The notes beneath the pieces were generated by a model, which worked only from the letters and a program-made list of their open reading frames with translations, was not told the DNA's origin and did not search any database. The translations under genes were made by a program, and so were the position numbers. A DNA stretch of 64,000 nt, taken from contig CM019075.1 in the NCBI GenBank assembly GCA_009667805.1, positions 15,391,738 to 15,455,737 of the forward strand, read 5' to 3'. Positions 23,076-55,309 of the stretch are shown here, piece by piece. The number at the start of each line of letters is the position of its first letter. Within the stretch, counting starts at the first letter, position 1. Origin of the DNA: Leptobrachium leishanense (lineage: Eukaryota; Chordata; Amphibia; Anura; Megophryidae).

Positions 23076-24215
23076 GATCGATTAATTGGTCACGGGCAGG
23101 GCTTGCCAGTCTGTGCCCGGGCAGCTGCCGTCTATTAGACCCTTACCACTGGCACCTGCATTTCTGTATTCTTCATAACGTGTGACCTGGCTCCTGAAAA
23201 TGATCAGCTGGCTCCTACACTTAGAAGTCATTATCACTCCTCACGTCTGACTGAGCCCATTGCACCACGTGCTGTGTGGATTGTGTGGTTTTTTTGCAGC
23301 TGGACTTGGGAATCTCCTGATGTCTTCATGTGATCGGAGGAGCCGGGTGCCTCACTGTTCTTCTCTCGTGTCTGCGTCAGCAGGGACAGGATGGATTGCG
23401 TAAAGCGGCCTCTCCGTCTCCCTCCCTCTTCCTCGTGCCTCTTCACTTTCACACAATAGTTGACAGGGAGTGTGACGCCTCGCAGGGGGTGTGACACTGA
23501 CACTGATTGTTTTCCCATGACACAGGAAGTTGGAATATCCGTCTGGTTTTGCACATCACAGATTGCTGGTGCAATGCCCTGCCTTGTGGTGGCAGCCACG
23601 CCGGTCCTCTATGCAGCCGGTCCTCGATGCAGCGTGTCGCCAGGTTACACAAAGGTCAAACAACGCATTTGCCAATTCCTCGTGGCAGAAGGATCCCCAA
23701 TTTGTTGTTGGATGATGGGAGTTGTAGATCCAACACATTTCCTATCTGCTACAGCTGGATATAGCCCGTTCATCTGCCCCTCTCTCTCGCTGCATCTGGC
23801 AGTGACTGTGGACTGCCCTAAAGAGCTTGCACTCTAGTTGTATAGTGGCTGACACTGGCGCAAGGTTCTTTCTTTCCATACGTGCTTTTCTTCTTGTGGT
23901 TTCCAGCATCCATACACATGGTCTCTGTCCTGTGAGCTTGCACTCTACAATGCAACGCTTGAGGTCGAACGCACCAGTCGGGTACACGGGCCTGTGGTTA
24001 GCCCTGACCTGTTTTTCCGATGATGATGCTTGTTGCTGCCTGTCTGCTCACTTGGATACGTGTAGCTTGATACTCCTGCAGTGCTCAGGTGTCGCCTTTA
24101 ACTCAAACACTGTATTTTCCATTCAACCCTCGGGGCCATTGTTTGACGTACAGAGTCCGGAGAGCTCCCCACCCCTTCTCCACTTTCACTCCCCTGCTGC
24201 GGGACGTCAAGGCTT
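23076..24215. other. Unassigned non-repetitive sequence (probable PI4KB first intron)
   Basis: No coding homology is recognised. An acceptor-like TTTTTTTGCAG lies near 23300. It could mark an alternative 5' exon, but nothing else supports it. Confidence 0.35.
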
Positions 24216-24221
24216 GAAATA

Positions 24222-25312
24222 ATGCACGAGTATCGGAGCCGTTGAAATAATGCACGAGTATCGGAGCCGTTGAAATAATGCACGAGTATCGGAGCCGTTG
24301 AAATAATGCACGAGTATCGGAGCCGTTGAAATAATGCACGAGTATCGGAGCCGTTGAAATAATGCACGAGTATCGGAGCCGTTGAAATAATGCACGAGTA
24401 TCGGAGCCGTTGAAATAATGCACGAGTATCGGAGCCGTTGAAATAATGCACGAGTATCGGAGCCGTTGAAATAATGCACGAGTATCGGAGCCGTTGAAAT
24501 AATGCACGAGTATCGGAGCCGTTGAAATAATGCACGAGTATCGGAGCCGTTGAAATAATGCACGAGTATCGGAAGCCGTTGAAATAATGCACGAGTATCG
24601 GAGCCGTTGAAATAATGCACGAGTATCGGAGCCGTTGAAATAATGCACGAGTATCGGAGCCGTTGAAATAATGCACGAGTATCGAGCCGTTGAAATAATG
24701 CACGAGTATCGGAGCCGTTGAAATAATGCACGAGTATCGGAGCCGTTGAAATAATGCGCGAGTATCGGAGCCGTTGAAATAATGCGCGAGTATCGGAGCC
24801 GTTGAAATAATGCGCGAGTATCGGAGCCGTTAAATAATGCGCGAGTATCGGAGCCGTTGAAATAATGCGCGAGTATCGGAGCCGTTGAAATAATGCGCGA
24901 GTATCGGAGCCGTTGAAATAATGCGCGAGTATCGGAGCCGTTGAAATAATGCGCGAGTATCGGAGCCGTTGAAATAATGCGCGAGTATCGGAGCCGTTGA
25001 AATAATGCGCGAGTATCGGAAGCCGTTGAAATAATGGCGAGTATCGGAGCCGTTGAAATAATGCGCGAGTATCGGAGCCGTTGAAATAATGCGCGAGTAT
25101 CGGAGCCGTTGAAATAATGCGCGAGTATCGGAGCCGTTGAAATAATGCGCGAGTATCGGAGCCGTTGAAATAATGCGCGAGTATCGGAGCCGTTGAAATA
25201 ATGCGCGAGTATCGGAGCCGTTGAAATAATGCGCGAGTATCGGAGCCGTTGAAATAATGCGCGAGTATCGGAGCCGTTGAAATAATGCGCGAGTATCGGA
25301 GCCGTTGAAGTG
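24222..25312. repeat. 28-bp minisatellite in two homogenised blocks, about 39 copies
   Basis: The unit is GAGTATCGGAGCCGTTGAAA plus TAATGC(A/G)C. All copies up to about 24745 carry A at the variable site and all copies from about 24753 carry G. Rare 1-bp indels occur (for example at 24573, 24685, 24832, 25021). Confidence 0.95.
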
Positions 25313-25612
25313 TTGCGCGAGTCTCGGAGGCGCTGGGGGTGTTGCGCGCGTCTCGGAGGCGCTGGGGGTGTTGCGCGCGTCTCGGAGGCGCTGGGGGTGT
25401 TGCGCGCGTCTCGGAGGCGCTGGGGGTGTTGCGCGCGTCTCGGAGGCGCTGGCGTCTTGCTTTATCGCTGACCTTCCATACCTGTACTCTGCTCTCAGCG
25501 GCGCTGGGGGTGTTGCGCGAGTCTCGGAGGCGCTGAGGGTGTTGCGCGCTTCTCGGAGGCGCTGGCGTCTTGCTTTCTCGCTGACCTTCCATACCTGTAC
25601 TCTGCTCTCAGC
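25313..25612. repeat. 29-bp GCGCG-rich minisatellite and a 113-bp duplication
   Basis: Five or more units of GCGCGTCTCGGAGGCGCTGG plus GGGTGTTGC follow the previous array and share its CTCGGAG-type core. The word CTTGCTTTATCGCTGACC and the sequence after it occur twice (about 25454 and 25567). Confidence 0.85.
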
Positions 25613-25711
25613 TTGATTTTATTTTGTGCTGCTTTATCAGGTTATGCAGCCTCCTTGGTTGGGCACCTTTTTACCCCCCCTGCTCCCCCCCCCCCCCGTG
25701 CGCTTAGAATT

Positions 25712-25776
25712 GAGTAGGGCTGTGCAATTAATCACAATCGCAAAAAAAATCGCGATTTAATCACATGTGATTTCTA
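25712..25776. mobile_element. hAT terminal fragment
   Basis: TAGGGCTGTGCAATTAATC followed by a palindromic AATCGC/GCGATT region matches the well-known terminal sequence style of vertebrate hAT elements. Only one end is seen. Confidence 0.5.
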
Positions 25777-25779
25777 AAC

Positions 25780-26830
25780 CACATAGAAACATAGATAATG
25801 TTGGCAGATAAGAACCTTTCGGCCCATCTAGTCTGCCCAATTACATGGATACTATACCTGGATTTATCTTTTGTTTAGGATAGCCTTATGCCTATCCCAT
25901 GCCTGCTTAAATTCAATTACTGTTTTGGCCTCTACCACTTCTACTGGAAGACTGTTCCATGTATCCACCACCCTCTCAGTAAAATAATGCTTCCTGATGT
26001 TACTTTTAACCCTTTGCCCCTCTAATCTAAGACTATGTCCTCTTGTTTTGCTACTTTGTTTCCTTTTAAATATACTCCCTTCCTCTACCTTGTGGATTCC
26101 CTTTACGTATTTAAATGTTTCTATCATATCTCCTCTGTCTCGTCTTTTTTCCAAGCTGTACATGTTAAGATCATTAAGCCTTTCCTGGTAACTTTACTCC
26201 TTCAAGCCGTACAGCATTTTAGTAGCCCTTCTCTGAACTCTCTCTAAGATGTTTATATCCTTCTGGAGATACGGTCTCCAGTACTGCACACAGTACTCCA
26301 AGTGAGGTCTCACCAGTGCTCTGTACAGTGGCATGAGCACTTCCCTTTTCCTACTGCTAATACCTCTCCCTACACAACCAAGCATTCTGCCAGCATTTCC
26401 TGCTGCTCTATTACATTGACTACTTACCCTTAGATCCTCTGCAACAATAACCCCTAAATCCCTTTCCTCAGATGTTGAGGTTAGGACTGTATCAAATATT
26501 CTATATTCAGCCCTTGGGTTTTTACGTCCCAGGTGCATTATCTTGCACTTATCCACATTAACTCAATTGCCACAACTCCGACCATTTTTTTTAGCTTACC
26601 TAAATCATTTGTCATTTGGCTGATCCCTCCAGGAACGTCAACCCTGTTGCAAATCTTTGTGTCATCAGCAAAAAGACATACTTTTCCATTAATACCTTCT
26701 GCAATATCACTAATAAAAATATTAAACAGAATGGGTCCAAGTACTGAGCCCTGAGTAAATATGGGACCAATACTGACACTTTAGTATGGTCTGCCAAAAG
26801 TCCTGGAACTACGTTTCCCATGATGCTCAG
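25780..26830 (-). pseudogene. CR1-type LINE, 3' end with reverse transcriptase remnant
   Basis: On the minus strand the order is the RT core with an FADD-type box (about 26670), RDLGVIVAEDLRVS (about 26460), RPHLEYCVQYW (about 26280), LERVQRRATKM (about 26225) and, nearer the 3' end, RHYFTERVVDTWNSLP (about 25950). This is the C-terminal part of the CR1/L2-type LINE reverse transcriptase. Frameshifts break it near 26560 and 26170. It is 5'-truncated, as is usual for LINE copies, and lies in the presumed PI4KB first intron. Confidence 0.82.
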
Positions 26831-27284
26831 AATGGATGAGCATCACGAGGAACATAAATCCCAAATGTGTTTAGGTGCCGAGGTTGCTGAGCCATGCCTT
26901 AGAGTCAGGGCTTGACAAATTTGCTTTGAATCTAGGAGCCAACGTTTCGGCGAGCATTCGCCTTTATTAAAGAGGTATACCTTGATAAAGGTGAATCCTT
27001 GCAGAAACGTTGGGAAGCTGCCTCTGCATCTGGCAGTTGGTGTACTACTACTGACCCAAATTATGATTTTAGCTGCTTCTGTTTATCACTTTGTTACCGG
27101 CTGCTTTTTGCTTTTTGGTATTTTTGTGCATGTGATACATTGAGAAATCTACTGATTCCAGGGTTTGTCAAGTCCTGATTTTAAAGGATGTGGCTGTTTT
27201 TCGAAGCTTACAATCTAAAGGTTTCATGGATGTGCCTGTTACTAGTAGATCGTAAGCTTCTGGTTCAATGGAGTTTCTCTTTCT

Positions 27285-27602
27285 AGTATCTTACAATCTA
27301 GTGGGTTAATGGAGAGCCAATTACTAGAAGCTTACAATCTAGTGATGTAATATCTGTATCAGTTACGAGAGGCTTACGGTCTAGTGATGTAATGTCTTTA
27401 CCGGTTACTAGAGGCTTACGGTCTAGTGATGTAATGTCTTTACCGGTTACTAGAGGCTTACGGTCTAGTGATGTAATGTCTGTACCAGTTACTAGAGGCT
27501 TACGGTCTAGTGATGTAATGTAATGTCTGTACCAGTTACTAGAGGCTTACGATCTAGTGATGTAATGTCTGTACCAGTTACTAGAGGCATGCGATCCAGT
27601 AG
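27285..27602. repeat. 42-bp minisatellite, about 7 copies
   Basis: The unit contains GAGGCTTACGGTCTAGTGAT, GTAATGTCT and ACCGGTTACTA, with an early diverged part upstream (AAGCTTACAATCTAG). It lies in the presumed PI4KB first intron. Confidence 0.85.
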
Positions 27603-28085
27603 TTTTTACAGACCAGCCTCCCAGGGACCTGCCATGGCATAATATCCTCCTCTAATGCTCTATCCTAGACATGGTATAGAAATTGTGGTTTGTATCAAGA
27701 CACAACGTTTATGTTGACCTCGGGAGCCTACTACTGGTTTTTAGGAGCCAGGCAGTTTTCTAAGGAAAGTTGAATAATGCCATCAGTGATATTAGTTGGT
27801 GGCCTTAACAAATTGAAGAGCCAACTGCCCATACTTGGGAGCCAGGCATAATGTTTTATATGGATTTGTATAGCATGACCCAGAAAAGCAGGAGCCAGAA
27901 GTCAAATCGAAGGAGCCAGTGGCTACTTGGACTTGGCTCTTGGGTTTGTCCATCTCTGGATATGGAGCATGTATTTATATCTCATTAGTTATTTTTTCCC
28001 TTTTTTTTTTTTTTTTTTTTTATTGCTGCTGCTCTTTGCTAAACGTTTTGTCTTCTTCATTCTAGACTTTCGAGGAACCATCGGC

Positions 28086-47559
<19,474 letters not shown>

Positions 47560-48965
47560 ACAGAGAGCGCGGGTGTCCCTCTCCCTCCTGGGCAGGATGG
47601 CGTGCCACCTCCACCTCCACCTCCAGCAGACCAAGAGACGGGCCTCGGACACTGGAAAGCAGCGGCTCGAGGAGCGGAGGCGGGCTGTGCGTTGTCTGGC
47701 ACGGGGGTCACGCTTTCCATACAGGGGGGACACAGAGCTTTCCTGTACCTCTCTACCATCACTGAATTCTCTTACACCTCAGAGACCACTAATTCCCGCC
47801 ATTCCCCCAAATCAGTATTTCTACTCAGTGTTGAGCCGGGTCTAAAAACTCTCAGCCATCCGTTACCCCCTCCCTTTTATTTTTTTTTACATTTTTTTTT
47901 TGCTATAACTTTATTCTCCGTGCACAATTTTTTTTCCCCTTTTTTTTGTGAAGAATTGACTCTTCTCTCTCTCTGTCCACGTACCAGCAGAGAATATACT
48001 CCCCCCCCCCCCCCCACCCATTCCTTTTTCACCCCCGTTGCCGCCTCACGCTGCTGCTAAATTCGCATATCCATTCTATCTCTTGGGACACACAATCAAT
48101 ATCACAACCATTCACTATCTCTGCAACAATATCCGCTTCATTTCCAGTATCGGCTTCACATGATACTTTTTATACTTTTCTCTCACCATCCCTATATACA
48201 TATATACATAGAATTTTTTTAATATTTTTTTTCTTGTCCACAATAGAAAATGAAAGTGTCTTTAATCACTGGGGTGTATCGGTGGCAAAGCAAGGGTTAA
48301 ATCAGTCATTCCCGCCTCCGTTTCATTGCATTTACTTTATTATTATTATTTTTTTCTCTAAATGGGGGAAAATAATTAAATGTTTTTTATTTAATTGCTT
48401 TTATTTGAAACCAAGTAATTGGTAAATATGTGTAATTTTTTTTATTTTATTATTGTTTTTGTCAATAATGTTCCCCAAACTTCGTGTTTCCCAAAATATT
48501 TCCACCACCCCCTTGCCCCCACCACCCCTTGCCCCCGCCACCCCTTGCCCCAGCCACCCCTTGCCCCAGCCAATGATATTTACTCTGTGAATCATGATGG
48601 TGGGATAAGAGGAGTCTATTTTTTTTTTTATTATTATATATCTCTACAGAGGGTGGATTCCTTTTAAGGTCCACCTCGGATCACGGACTTTGTATCTTAT
48701 GTCTCGATGACTTGTTGCAGACCCTCGGAATGCCACACGGAATTTTAGTACTACTTCTTTGTGATCCCGGTTTGGGAAAAGACACTCGCAAACAGAGGAG
48801 TGGCGAAATGGGGTGGGAGGGGGGTGGTGGGGATCACTTCAGGTGTGAAACCTCTGCTCCTTTTTGTTAGGGGGGCAGGGGAGAGATCTGGGGGGGGCTT
48901 TTTAGCAGACAGACGTCTTGAACGCTTTCATGTTTACTTTGTATTAAAATAAGATAATCCAACAG
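47560..48965 (+). other. PI4KB: PI4KB 3' UTR
   Basis: Pyrimidine- and T-rich sequence follows the stop. The first convincing poly(A) signal is ATTAAA at 48943-48948, with a TGTGTCTGTGTGT downstream element near 48976. A CCCCTTGCCCC(A/C)-type short tandem repeat lies at 48510-48570. The end is inferred. Confidence 0.55.
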
Positions 48966-50750
48966 ATCCTCTGGCTGTGTCTGTGTGTCCTGCGTCACCG
49001 TGTGTGCATTGTGTTACATACTTTGTATCTGTGCGGAGACTGGGACTAGCATACCGCTGGGTGTCATCTGGTCCAGACGTCTGCCACTGGGACCTTTTAC
49101 GGGGTGACTGGACGACTGTTCGGTCGACAGGTGTGTCGCGGTAAGCACTCGGATGTAAGTGATTAGAGCCCTGTGAGCTGTCACTGTGTTACTGTAGCCG
49201 TCTGATATTTTGGGGTTCCCGACTTATTAATGTGTTGAAGCCGCTGTCAGCTTGCAGCCGATCAGTGTTGGGCAGCTGCCGGGGTAGCGCTTTTTCGAGA
49301 TGACGGAAGCCTGCCACTGGCACCCTTATGAAAAATGCATGCGCAGGTCAATTGCAGACATTCTGGTTTTCTTTGTATTACTACATTGGGAGCGCCGAAC
49401 CCGCCGTGGTGGAGTACATTGACGTTGTGGCAGGCTCGTGCAATAAACGATCGTATCTTGCAACCAGATCTCCATCGTTCAGACCCAGGTCAGGTGTTTT
49501 TAAAATCTTCACGTGTAGTTCTGTGAATTGTGCGTGTTGGAGACTGCCCGCCCGCTCTCCAGGAAGCAGCGAAGTGTCAGCTCCTGGGATCACGCGGCAG
49601 GTGACTGAACTGGTACTGATGCCCACCGTGGGTTTCTTGTTGTAGGATGAATGTCAGCTTGGAGGAGAGGAATGTAGGTGACGTTCTGCCGATACCATGA
49701 ATTTCCTAGGAGCGCACATATTTTCCGCTTGACGTAAAGCCGGAGCCCAGGGCCGATGTGATTATTGTTCATTAAAGCGCTGCTTCTGATTGGCTGGTGT
49801 CTACAAGAACATTTTTCTTTCCACGTGTTTTCGTCCGGTGCCCGACCAGTGAAACAGGTATTACTGTTTCTGTTTGGCCCCCGAAGGAACACAAGGAATG
49901 CGCGTGAATACCTACCGGCGGCCGAAAACGCTTACATTTACGCAGGAGAGCTGTTTAGCGCGGGGCTTCAGGAGCTCTGCTTCCCAGCTTCAATCATGCC
50001 ATCCGTGCCCTGTAGCTGGCATCTTATAGAACAGTGGCGAACCTTGGTGCACCCCATATGTTTCGTAACTACATTTCCCATGGTGCTCCGACAGCCTTAT
50101 GTGTGGCTGAGCATCATGGGACATGTAGTTCCGAAACACCTGGGGTGCCAAGGTTCACCATCACTCCTATGAAGGGTCAGGGCACTGAGTTGCATTAACT
50201 TTTGTCTTGCAAATCACTGGGCCTAGGCCCTTCGATTTTTCTATATAACGGGACAGCAATCCTCTATATGCATTGAAACTACATTTCCCATGATGCTTTG
50301 CCAGCCTATTGCACAGCCGAGCATCATGGGAGATGTAGTTCTGAAACTTGTAGAGGCAGGTTTGGACTTCTTCCAATAAAATGAAAGACGTTGTGGATTT
50401 AACTTCTCCATTAAAGCAAAAAAAAAACCATTGGCTTTATCGGTAAGTTTCCTCACACGATGCCAGATATCCAGCCGCGAGAACGATGGATGATTGGTGG
50501 TGTTGTAGTTTTATTTTATTGTGGATTTAGCTTTTACAGAAGCAACGAAAGAAATTATTTATTATTTGTTTACTTTGCCTGTTCGAGGAATTCAGAAATG
50601 TTTTTCACTATATAAGGATGAGCTTGTTTTGTAAATAACTAATGTTTTGTTTATTTAGAAAAAGAGAAAAATAAATAAAAAACAGATCAAACATGATGTG
50701 GAAATGGCAACGAAAACGCCGGACGAGCAGGACAGATTCATGCAGTTGAT
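48966..50750. other. Intergenic sequence with MITEs
   Basis: A hAT-type MITE (50031-50161) has termini CAGTGGCGAACCTTGG and CCAAGGTTCACCATCACT. A related hairpin lies at about 50260-50350. No gene is recognised. Confidence 0.5.
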
Positions 50751-50756
50751 GCTGAC

Positions 50757-51222
50757 ATTTGGAGTGTGTTGGTGTCTTTTTAGCGTCTCCTCCATATATT
50801 CAGGGTGTGTTGGTGTCTTTTTAGCGTCTCCTCCATATATTCAGGGTGTGTGGGTGTCTTTTTAGGGGCTCCTCCATATATTCAGGGTGTGCGGGTGTCT
50901 TTTTAGGGGCTCCTCCATATATTCAGGGTGTGTGGGTGTCTTTTTAGGGGCTCCTCCATATATTCAGGGTGTGCGGGTGTCTTTTTAGGGGCTCCTCCAT
51001 ATATTCAGGGTGTGTTGGTGTCTTTTTAGGGGCTCCTCCATATATTCAGGGTGTGCGGGTGTCTTTTTAGGGGCTCCTCCATATATTCAGGGTGTGCGGG
51101 TGTCATTTTAGGGGCTCCTCCATATATTCAGGGTGTGCGGGTGTCATTTTAGGGGCTCCTCCCATATATTCAGGGTGTGTGGGTTTTTTTTTTAGGGGCT
51201 CCTCCATATATTCAGGGTGTAG
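50757..51222. repeat. 41-bp minisatellite, inverted copy of the array at 18160
   Basis: About eleven units of TCCATATATTCAGGGTGTG and (C/T)GGGTGTCTTTTTAGGGGC. They are the reverse complement of the 18160-19889 unit, including the G/A variant site. The first units carry TTAGCG instead of TTAGGG. Confidence 0.95.
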
Positions 51223-51380
51223 TCTGGGCTGCGTTGCTTTGCTCTGTGCCGCTTTGCCCTAGTCTGGCCTGCGTTGCTTTGCTCTGTGCCGCTTTGCCTT
51301 AGTCTGGCCTGCGTTGCTTTGCTCTGTGCCGCTTTGCCTTAGTCTGGCCTGCGTTGCTTTGCTCTGTGCCGCTTGGCCCA
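51223..51380. repeat. 40-bp tandem repeat, about 4 copies
   Basis: The unit is AGTCTGGCCTGCGTTGCTTT plus GCTCTGTGCCGCTTTGCC(T/C)T, directly abutting the 41-bp array. Confidence 0.9.
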
Positions 51381-51384
51381 TCTG

Positions 51385-51692
51385 CGCTCATTTATACAAT
51401 TCCATGTGCAACAAAACGGTTAGAGGTTTTAGTTTGCTCTAATGGCCAATGAAGAGTAAGCTCGCTCGCCCCATCAAGGCACCTCTTTGTAGAGTGAATA
51501 CCTAACCAATGTACCAAAAGCTGCTCCTCTGAGCAGCTGCACGCTCTCTCGCTGATTATTCTTACATTGGTTAGGTACTCTCTACAAAGAGGTGTCTTGA
51601 TGGGGCGAGTGAGCTTACACTTCAATGGCCATTAGAGCAAACTAAAACCTCTTCTGTTGCACATGGAATTGTATAGAAACGAGCGCAGATGA
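51385..51692. mobile_element. Foldback element related to 4075-4600
   Basis: The ends TGCGCTCATTTATACAATTC and its approximate complement near 51665-51692 are inverted, with inner pairs GGTTTTAGTTTGCTCTAATG and CATTAGAGCAAACTAAAACC. Shared words with the element in the RFX5 intron (GCGCTCAT, CCATGTG, AATGGCCA) suggest one family. Confidence 0.75.
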
Positions 51693-53090
51693 CACCTTTT
51701 TTTTCTTGTTATTGTCATGCTCAGGCTTGTTTTTTGCGTTGTGCCAGATCTAAACGCATAATTGTGTGTGTTTTTTTTTTTTTTTCCTGTTTTCTTTGCA
51801 ATGAGAAAGAACTCCTTTTGAAGAGTTGGCGCAGTGGACAAAGGAATATGGTAACCGGGTCATGTTCGGATTCAAATGAAACAATTTGTCCTGAAGAAGA
51901 ATAATATCGGCGTAACGGGGACGGCAAAGCCGAACTGGCAGAGTTAAAATATTAATATCACACTAGGGTCGACTAGATGCTTCAATATTGCCAAGTGCCT
52001 GCTGTATTTACGACCCCTTATCTGATAATCTGCTGTCTTTGATGGAGACCTGATTGGGGGGCCCATCCGTGAACATTTTACTATGTGGGGGTTGGTGGGT
52101 GAGGAGCCAGTTCTTCATACAGGATTCTCACCCGCATCTCGAGGTATTTTCGCAAGGACTTGTGTTGAAGGAACATCCAAGATCATTCTGTGGACTTAAA
52201 AAGCCAAAATATCCATGGGAGCCTCCTTCCTAATGCTGTCTATGTAAGTTAGGTTTCTGTGTTTTGTTTAAGTCCCATATTTGTAGGTTTTTAATAGATT
52301 TTGCATGTCTTGTTTATGGATATTGACGCTGTGTAAAGTTCTATTTTTGTCTTTTGCCATTAAAACTTTATAACCCAGTACCGTGTTTGGCTCTAGTTGA
52401 TTCGGGTTTCTCCTGTAAGATTTGCTTTTAGCGTAACTGTAGAATTTACCGTTTGGGAGATATTTTAGGCGTGTATGGTCAGGCTCGAGGATTGGGATGA
52501 TCTACAGTTAGAGGGTTTCGTAAGTGCCCTATTACTTTCATGGTGGCAGTGTAAATTCAGTAGGGTTTGTACTGTCTGGGGGGGTAGGTTGGGACCCTGT
52601 AGAGGGGGTACAGTAAGTAATTCCAGAAGTTTGGAGCTGTTAACCCCTGGTACAACCTCCCCTGCAAGTGAAGACTGGACTGGAGCGCGGTTGTCACAAC
52701 CATGACCATGTAGAATGTATGAAGTAAAAAAAGTAGAAAAACCCCAAAAGCAGAAATATTTTGCTTATTGTGGGCAAAAATGGTTGTTTGCATACTGCTT
52801 TCTAAAAAGTCTGGGAATAGCCTGCCTCGAGCGACTGTTCTAGATTGTTGTGTGTTTGTGTCTAGGTGTGTGTGTGTCTGTGTTCTATGGTTATGTATAG
52901 GTATCTATATATGGTGGATGAAGGTGAATACAATATTCCTATTGGTCCAATAGGTGCACGGTCGAAATGACCACTAAAGTGCTAGAGTAAAGTTGGATAC
53001 GGTGATAATGTGTAGGTTGAGACAGTTACGTCCTGTTCTACATAATGGCAATATCTGTCCTCATGTAATAAAAAAAAAAGTGCAAAAAAT
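51693..53090. other. Intergenic sequence, no recognised feature
   Basis: A T-run lies at 51767-51785. No coding similarity or named repeat is recognised. Confidence 0.35.
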
Positions 53091-53094
53091 CGCA

Positions 53095-53905
53095 TAAAAG
53101 TACATATAAAGTGCAAATGCAAATAAAGGTGCACGTGGAAGGAAATCTCTAAAAAATCCTCGTTTATCCAGTTCGTTTGTGAAAAAGAAATAAATTTGGA
53201 CCGTATGTTGAAGTGAAAGATGGTCCAGTAGGGTCTCCGTTGGGGTAATCCTCCTTACAAGAAGACGGTGTGCTGCTGAGAGAGACTGCTCGCTGTTGAA
53301 AGAGGTGCAGGTACCCACCATAGCAGTACCATATGCCCACAAGTTGAGCCTGGAATTTAAGGCTCCAGCATTGGTGAGTTTGCATTTGATCTTTACTTAC
53401 CTCCTTTAACCTTTGGCTGCATATTGCGCTATGAGGATGTCTTCTCTTTATATCTGAAACGACTGAGCAAACAGGAAGAAGAAAGGCGAAGGACACCCCA
53501 GGACACCCTAGAATAACTCTAAAGAAGGGCAGAGGCCACCCTCGATTAGGCCCAGGGCACTCCACACCAGAGCCGGTACGAGAGGCTCTATACACTGTAA
53601 GTGTCCCCTTGTCATTGGGCACTTAACCCTGTACAAATCAATATTGCACTATTTTTCTCTCCTTGTTTCCCCTCTACCCCTCTCCCCCTTCTTCCCAATT
53701 TTTAGGAACTGGGAGTTTGTATAGGACCTAGGTGAGGACAACACTTCAGGACTTCACTCACAACCTCTGGATTACCCCAACGGAGACCCTACTGGACCAT
53801 CTTTCACTTCCAACATACGGTCCAAATTTATTTCTTTTTCATAAACGAGGATTTTTTAGAGATTTCCTTCCACGTGCACCTTTTATTTGCATATTATTTA
53901 TTTAT
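53095..53905. mobile_element. Long-inverted-repeat element of about 0.8 kb
   Basis: The arms at about 53115-53247 and 53763-53890 are reverse complements (GGTCCAGTAGGGTCTCCGTT and AACGGAGACCCTACTGGACC, for example) with few mismatches. A 515-bp unique centre separates them. No transposase is seen, so it is a non-autonomous or foldback element. Confidence 0.75.
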
Positions 53906-54084
53906 ATATAGATCACTCTCAGAAGAGACTGCGCCACTAGGATCCCCTCCTTTTTCGCTCTACCCAACTTGCACATTTCTGTCGGTTTTGTGTTATAATC
54001 CCTGTCGGCTGCACAAACGTAATTATACACACTACATCAGCGCCTCCACTGTACTCCCCATTCCCATTTTATGTACAGGTATGA

Positions 54085-54240
54085 ATTAAGGATGCACCGA
54101 AATTTCGGCCATCGAAAATTATCGGTCGAAAATGGTGTTTTCGGTTTTGGCCGACATGGAAATTCAGCCGAAAAAAAATAACCGAAAATTTCCATTTCCC
54201 GGCCGAACCAAGGGCTTGCCATCTGACCCTGGCCAAGCTG
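54085..54240. mobile_element. hAT-like terminal fragment
   Basis: AAGGATGCACCGAAATTTCGG-type sequence with several GGCCGA/TCGGTT palindromic words resembles hAT ends seen in vertebrate genomes. It leads directly into the GC-rich array. The matching opposite end was not found. Confidence 0.45.
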
Positions 54241-54299
54241 CTTGCTCAGCCGGCATCCAGGCTCAGGCGAGCCCCCGGCTTGGCTGGGCCTCTACGCTC

Positions 54300-55090
54300 A
54301 GAGCGGCACGGGGCGCAGCAATGAGGCGCGGGGCGGCACGGGGCGCAGCAATGAGGCGCGGGGCGGCACGGGGCGCAGCAATGAGGCGCGGGGCGGCACG
54401 GGGCGCAGCAATGAGGCGCGGGGCGGCACGGGGCGCAGCAATGAGGCGCGGGGCGGCACGGGGCGCAGCAATGAGGAGCGGGGTGGCACGGGGCGCAGCA
54501 ATGAGGCGCGGGGCGGCACGGGGCGCAGCAATGAGGCGCGGGGCGGCACGGGGCGCAGCAATGAGGCGCGGGGCGGCACGGGGCGCAGCAATGAGGCGCG
54601 GGGCGGCACGGGGCGCAGCAATGAGGCGCGGGGCGGCACGGGGCGCAGCAATGAGGAGCGGGGCGGCACGGGGCGCAGCAATGAGGCGCGGGGCGGCACG
54701 GGGCGCAGCAATGAGGCGCGGGGCGGCACGGGGCGCAGCAATGAGGCGCGGGGCGGCACGGGGCGCAGCAATGAGGCGCGGGGCGGCACGGGGCGCAGCA
54801 ATGAGGCGCGGGGCGGCACGGGGCGCAGCAATGAGGCGCGGGGCGGCACGGGGCGCAGCAATGAGGCGCGGGGCGGCACGGGGCGCAGCAATGAGGCGCG
54901 GGGCGGCACGGGGCGCAGCAATGAGGCGCGGGGCGCAGCAATGGGGCGCGGGGCGGCACGGGGCGCAGCAATGAGGCGCGGGGCGGCACGGGGCGCAGCA
55001 ATGAGGCGCGGGGCGGCACGGGGCGCAGCAATGAGGCGCGGGGCGCAGCAATGAGGCGCGGGGTGGCACGAGGCGCAGCAATGAGGCGTG
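54300..55090. repeat. GC-rich 30-bp minisatellite, about 26 copies
   Basis: The unit is GGCACGGGGCGCAGCAATGA plus GGCGCGGGGC. The array is almost invariant apart from two GAGGAGCG units and a truncated one at 54930. It is flanked by an inverted pair, CCGGCATCCAGGCTCAGGCG at 54251 and its complement near 55137. With each unit carrying several CpGs, it is extremely CpG-dense. Confidence 0.96.
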
Positions 55091-55309
55091 GAGCGGCACG
55101 AGGCCTCATTGCTGTGCAGTGCTGTGCCTGGGGGCTCGCCTGAGCCTGGATGCCGGCCGAGCAAGTAGGGGGGGTGTTGGGGTGGGGTGTGGAGAGCACA
55201 TACTCACCTAAATCGGCCCTGAGCTCCTCCAGGGATGGCAGTCCTGCATCCAGTGTCCTCTCTCCGTTGATCGCCAGTATGATGTCACGGAAGCCTTTGA
55301 CCCTGCACT

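Noticed and set aside
23280..23470. Possible alternative 5' exon of PI4KB after TTTTTTTGCAG
   Set aside because: It is an acceptor-like motif alone. No conserved sequence or paired donor that I could defend.
24222..25312. CRISPR-like direct repeats of 28 bp
   Set aside because: The repeats are contiguous with no unique spacers, and the context is a vertebrate nuclear genome.
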